In this document: piece by piece, positions 14,154 to 16,760 of the stretch
How the letters are laid out: every line of letters starts with the position of its first letter
Numbering within the stretch: position 1 is the first letter of the stretch
Assembly: GCA_042408415.1 (NCBI GenBank)
Contig: JBHORE010000029.1
Span: forward strand, 1 to 16,760
Direction: 5' to 3'
Source: Thermobaculum sp042408415
Lineage (GTDB): Bacteria > Chloroflexota > Chloroflexia > Thermobaculales > Thermobaculaceae
DNA: 16,760 bases
Position numbers and translations under genes: made by a program
The notes under the pieces: generated by a model
Told to the model about the DNA's origin: nothing
The model's input: only the letters and a program-made list of their open reading frames with translations
Database searches by the model: none

Positions 14154-15740
14154 CTAGGAGATCTCTGAAGTAGTCAACTCAACTCTGGGGAATATGGGCT
14201 TAGGTTCTCCGACAGGAGTATCAGGTTGTAGTCCTCCCCAGGCAGCTACATCAGGCCAGTTAGCTTGAGAATCTGCGCCGACACCTAGCTGCTCAAGGAT
14301 CTTACTTGAAGTCAAAGGTAGAAACGGTGAGAGATGTACAGCTATCACTCTCAAGCTTTCAGCCAAGGAATAAAGCACAGTATCTAGACGCGATGAAGCC
14401 GCGCCAGCGCCATTCTTCTCCTGCCGAGCAAGTATCCAGGGAGCGCTCTCTTCTACATACCTATTAGCTCTAGTCACCAGCTCCCATATGGCAGTTATAG
14501 CTGCCCTTAGATCAAATTCGTCCAGATACTTATAGACCTTTTCAGGGATGCCCTCAGCTATCTGCCTGAGATCTTGCTCTAGGTCAGTGCTTTCAGATGG
14601 AGATGGCACCTTACCCTCTCTATATCGCTTGATCATGCTAACCGTCCTGTTAAGGAGGTTGCCCAGATCATTAGCCAAATCGGCGTTATAACGCGTTACT
14701 AGTCGATCCCAAGTGAAATCCGTGTCTTCCGTTCGAGACACCTCCCTCACGAACCAATAGCGCAGAGCATCGGTGCCGAATCTTTCAACGATACTAATAG
14801 GATCTATGACGTTTCCAAGGGATTTACTAATCTTCTGACCGTTAATAGTCAGATATTCATGCACGTAGATCGTAGTGGGCAAAGGTTCACCTGCCGAGAG
14901 CAGCATAGCAGGCCAATAGACAGCGTGGAATCGAAGTATGCCCTTGCCTATTACATGAGTTCTATGGGGATTCTCGAGCCAGTATCTCCGATAAAGTTCC
15001 CCGTCGTAGGCATAATCTAGCGCAGTTATATAGTTGCCAAGAGCATCGAACCAGACGTACATTACCTGATCTGGATCATCCGGCACCGGTATACCCCATC
15101 CTCTGGCCCTGCTACTAGCTCTAGATATACTGAAATCCTCGAGCCCGCGCCTAATAAAGCTAAGCACCTCATTACGCCTGGTCTCGGGCAGAATACGTAA
15201 CTCGCCAGATTCAATTATTGATATAAGGCGATCGGTGTATTTTGAAAGACGGAAGAAATAGTTCTCTTCCTCAACTAGTTCTGGGCGCGTGAGATGTTCC
15301 GGACACAAGCCGTTGACCAGCTCCTCTTCCGAGTAGAACTGCTCACAACCAACACAATATAGTCCTTTATAAACTCTCTTGTATATATCCCCTGATCGCT
15401 GACACGCACGCCACAGCTTCTGCACACCATCTATATGTCTCTTTTCACCGGACGTCCTTATGAAGTCATCGAAGGACACAGCCAGGGGTTCTCTTAGCGC
15501 CTTAAACAACTCCGCATTGCGGTCAACTAATTCCTTAGTAGAAATCCCCTCTGCTTCCGCAGCCTGTACATTCTTGAGGGCGTTGTCGTCAGTGCCTGTA
15601 AGAAAGCGCGTGTCATCCCCTATCAACCTGTGGTATCTGGCAAGTACATCGGTCTGCACCAGTTCAAGGGCAAATCCGATATGAGGTTTGGCGTTTACAT
15701 ACGGTATAGCCGTTGTAATGTAATACCGAGAACCGCTCAC
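14154..15740 (-). CDS. metG: Methionyl-tRNA synthetase
   Basis: A class I synthetase of 528 residues that charges tRNA-Met. The HIGH motif reads HIGF (20-23) in AIPYVNAKPHIGFALELVQTD and the KMSKS motif is KISKS in GQKISKSLGN. One zinc knuckle is visible: CVGC, then LCPEH 13 residues on. The anticodon-binding helical domain follows, and there is no C-terminal EMAP-like dimer domain. The PHIGFALELVQ form resembles, from memory, an actinobacterial MetRS subfamily (PHLGFALEL), so HIGF looks like a lineage trait and not a defect. The open frame extends to an ATG at 15758, but GGAGGT lies at codons 3-4 of that version and is 6 bases before GTG 15740; the GTG is therefore chosen. Expression is controlled by the T-box upstream. 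Confidence 0.95.
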   Translation of the reverse strand: MSGSRYYITTAIPYVNAKPHIGFALELVQTDVLARYHRLIGDDTRFLTGTDDNALKNVQAAEAEGISTKELVDRNAELFKALREPLAVSFDDFIRTSGEKRHIDGVQKLWRACQRSGDIYKRVYKGLYCVGCEQFYSEEELVNGLCPEHLTRPELVEEENYFFRLSKYTDRLISIIESGELRILPETRRNEVLSFIRRGLEDFSISRASSRARGWGIPVPDDPDQVMYVWFDALGNYITALDYAYDGELYRRYWLENPHRTHVIGKGILRFHAVYWPAMLLSAGEPLPTTIYVHEYLTINGQKISKSLGNVIDPISIVERFGTDALRYWFVREVSRTEDTDFTWDRLVTRYNADLANDLGNLLNRTVSMIKRYREGKVPSPSESTDLEQDLRQIAEGIPEKVYKYLDEFDLRAAITAIWELVTRANRYVEESAPWILARQEKNGAGAASSRLDTVLYSLAESLRVIAVHLSPFLPLTSSKILEQLGVGADSQANWPDVAAWGGLQPDTPVGEPKPIFPRVELTTSEIS

Positions 15741-15765
15741 CTCAACACCTCCGTCCATATTACTA

Positions 15766-15800
15766 AAATCAAAATGGCCCTCGCCCTAGGGACGAGGACC
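15766..15800 (-). terminator. T-box regulated intrinsic terminator of metG
   Basis: GGTCCTCG and CGAGGGCC (15793-15800 with 15776-15783) form an 8-bp stem with one G-U, around CCCTAGGG, followed on the minus strand by ATTTTGATTTT. The left arm overlaps the 3' side of the antiterminator (TGGTCCT), so the two folds exclude each other. Confidence 0.85.
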
Positions 15801-16054
15801 ACTCGTGGTACCACCCTGGTTCTCCTGCAGCTTACACTGCAGGACTCTGAGGCCATCTAACTGGCCTGCAACCCTATAACGCGGGCGAGACGTCAGCACC
15901 TACTCATAGCTGTCAAAAGCACTATTTTCGAATAGCAGCTCCGAGGCCATGTCGGACGAGTCAGGTACCGGACTCTCAGCAACCCGGCTCTCTGTGACCT
16001 AACTAAACCGCCCTACCGATCCTCTTCTCAGCCTTTAGATCTTTAGCTGTTGCT
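15766..16054 (-). ncRNA. T-box riboswitch leader, Met specifier
   Basis: A canonical T-box leader of about 290 nt precedes metG. The T-box sequence AGGGTGGTACCACG is at 15804-15817; its UGGU bulge would pair with the ACCA end of an uncharged tRNA bearing A73. Stem III is a perfect 7-bp hairpin CCTGCAG/CTGCAGG (15824-15843). Stem I shows the AGAGAGCCGGGTTGCTGAGA block and a base helix CAGCT/AGCTG (16045-16049 with 15936-15940). The specifier ATG (15948-15950) sits 10 bases before the end of GGAGC, the same spacing as the GGC codon and TTGAGC in the glyQS leader. Uncharged tRNA-Met should stabilise the antiterminator and allow metG transcription. Confidence 0.94.
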
Positions 16055-16059
16055 TCTCG

Positions 16060-16089
16060 ATTGTAAGATGATATAGATCAAAAAATCAA
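16060..16089 (-). promoter_or_regulatory. Promoter of the metG T-box transcript
   Basis: Minus strand TTGATT (16084-16089), an 18-base spacer and TACAAT (16060-16065). The start would fall at about 16053, exactly at the base of T-box Stem I, which supports both calls. The -35 lies in the T-rich tail of the upstream gene's terminator. Confidence 0.65.
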
Positions 16090-16136
16090 GGAAGGGTGAT
16101 CGCTGCCTATTACCTAAGTGGGAGGCGATCACCCTT
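16084..16136 (-). terminator. Terminator of the M16 peptidase gene (possibly bidirectional)
   Basis: A perfect 12-bp stem AAGGGTGATCGC/GCGATCACCCTT (16092-16103 with 16125-16136) encloses a 21-base loop. On the minus strand it is followed by CCTTGATTTTTT. On the + strand TTTTGA overlaps its end. It lies 27 bases after the peptidase stop and blocks read-through into the metG leader. Confidence 0.75.
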
Positions 16137-16163
16137 TTGAGCACTTTTGTCTTTGTGTGCTAG

Positions 16164-16760
16164 CTACGAAACGTTCAGATCAGAAAGGGGACCAGCGGCT
16201 TGTACTGTAAAGGTCTCAGTAAAGGGATATCGTTCAAGTACTCGACGTATATCTTTCCGGGATACACCCTCGATACTATCAACGATCTCGTCAACGGACA
16301 TAGCCTTGCTTTTGGCCACGTACAAGCTCGCCAGCTCAAACATCCTGCGGTGAGAAGCCTCCCCGCCAATCACTACATCTGCAACGGCCTTTACCTTCGC
16401 TCGATCCAGCTCATCCTGATCGACACCGTCTTGCTGTAGCTTCTGCATCTCATGCCTAACTACCCTAAGGACTTCCTCAGCCCTATCAGGAGAAGTACTG
16501 AAATACGTAAGGTAAAGTCCAGCATCATCGAAGCCATAATACTCAGTCTCGATTGAATCGACTAGTCCTTTCTGTGTAACTTCCCAGAAGAGACGAGACC
16601 CAGTCGAATCTCCCAATACAGAGGCTACAAGTTCAGCTGCCCAAGTGTCATCCTCATCCTGCTTAGGCGCACTCGAGGCTATAGCTATATGTTCCTGCTG
16701 AAACTGAGGCTTGAGATCAACCTTTACTTTTGGAGTTGGTCTGAACTCTACCTTCCGATG
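16164..16760 (-). CDS. M16 family (insulinase-like) metallopeptidase, C-terminal part
   Basis: The frame is open from the window edge, giving 199 codons of the C-terminal part of a larger protein; the TTG at 16616 is internal. The sequence QEHIAIASSAPKQDEDDTWAAELVASVLGDSTGSRLFWEVTQKGLVDSI, broken here as QEHIAIASSAP, then AAELVASVLGDSTGSRLFWE, then VTQKGLVDSI, matches the second M16 domain (Peptidase_M16_C) typical of bacterial processing-peptidase-like zinc proteases. The zinc motif HxxEH would lie in the N-terminal half outside the window, so catalytic activity cannot be judged. The tail (FTVQAAGPLSDL) is the usual end of such proteins. TAG stop at 16164, followed by a strong terminator. 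Confidence 0.85.
   Translation of the reverse strand, partial: HRKVEFRPTPKVKVDLKPQFQQEHIAIASSAPKQDEDDTWAAELVASVLGDSTGSRLFWEVTQKGLVDSIETEYYGFDDAGLYLTYFSTSPDRAEEVLRVVRHEMQKLQQDGVDQDELDRAKVKAVADVVIGGEASHRRMFELASLYVAKSKAMSVDEIVDSIEGVSRKDIRRVLERYPFTETFTVQAAGPLSDLNVS

Noticed and set aside
1..16760. Insertion sequence, prophage, CRISPR array or defence island
   Set aside because: No transposase, integrase, phage gene, regularly spaced repeats or defence-type proteins were found on either strand.

Overview
The window is about 16.8 kb of densely packed bacterial chromosome with moderate G+C and no sign of a mobile element, phage or CRISPR array. Gene content is housekeeping plus a few less-known families. 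A canonical T-box leader on metG, a DUF6062 protein, a DnaJC28-like DUF1992 protein and a KaiC-like ATPase suggest a Terrabacteria-type organism, most like Chloroflexota or relatives such as Thermobaculum. That placement is inference, not proof.

Layout. Positions 1-4374 (+) hold a tight operon: the C-terminal part of glycolate oxidase subunit GlcE, the Fe-S subunit GlcF, a serine/alanine-glyoxylate aminotransferase and a ROK-family fructokinase. The first three link glycolate oxidation to glyoxylate transamination. A minus-strand tRNA with a Leu UAA anticodon (4384-4457) follows. It has a short class I variable loop instead of the long arm normal for tRNA-Leu, and is the strongest oddity here. 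Next on + come shikimate kinase, a Nudix hydrolase overlapping a DUF1992 gene by 4 bases, then a possible small minus-strand membrane protein. A UbiA-family prenyltransferase overlaps an RlmD/RumA-type 23S rRNA uridine methyltransferase by 4 bases.

Positions 8500-9489 (-) hold two tRNA-Glu genes (UUC and CUC) behind a good promoter, and a Cys/His-rich DUF6062 protein. The latter is divergent from ftsH (9615-11555, +). FtsH converges on a minus-strand pair: a double-domain KaiC/RAD55-like ATPase followed by a stand-alone receiver protein, probably one signalling module. A DJ-1/PfpI-family protein lies next, ending in a clear terminator.

Positions 14154-16089 (-) hold metG behind its own promoter and a T-box leader with an AUG specifier, so MetRS expression should respond to uncharged tRNA-Met. 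A Shine-Dalgarno sequence inside the longest open frame shows that metG starts at a GTG, six codons into that frame. The window ends in the C-terminal part of an M16 peptidase (-). Its terminator abuts the metG promoter.

All assignments come from reading motifs by eye. No alignment, structure prediction or database search was run.
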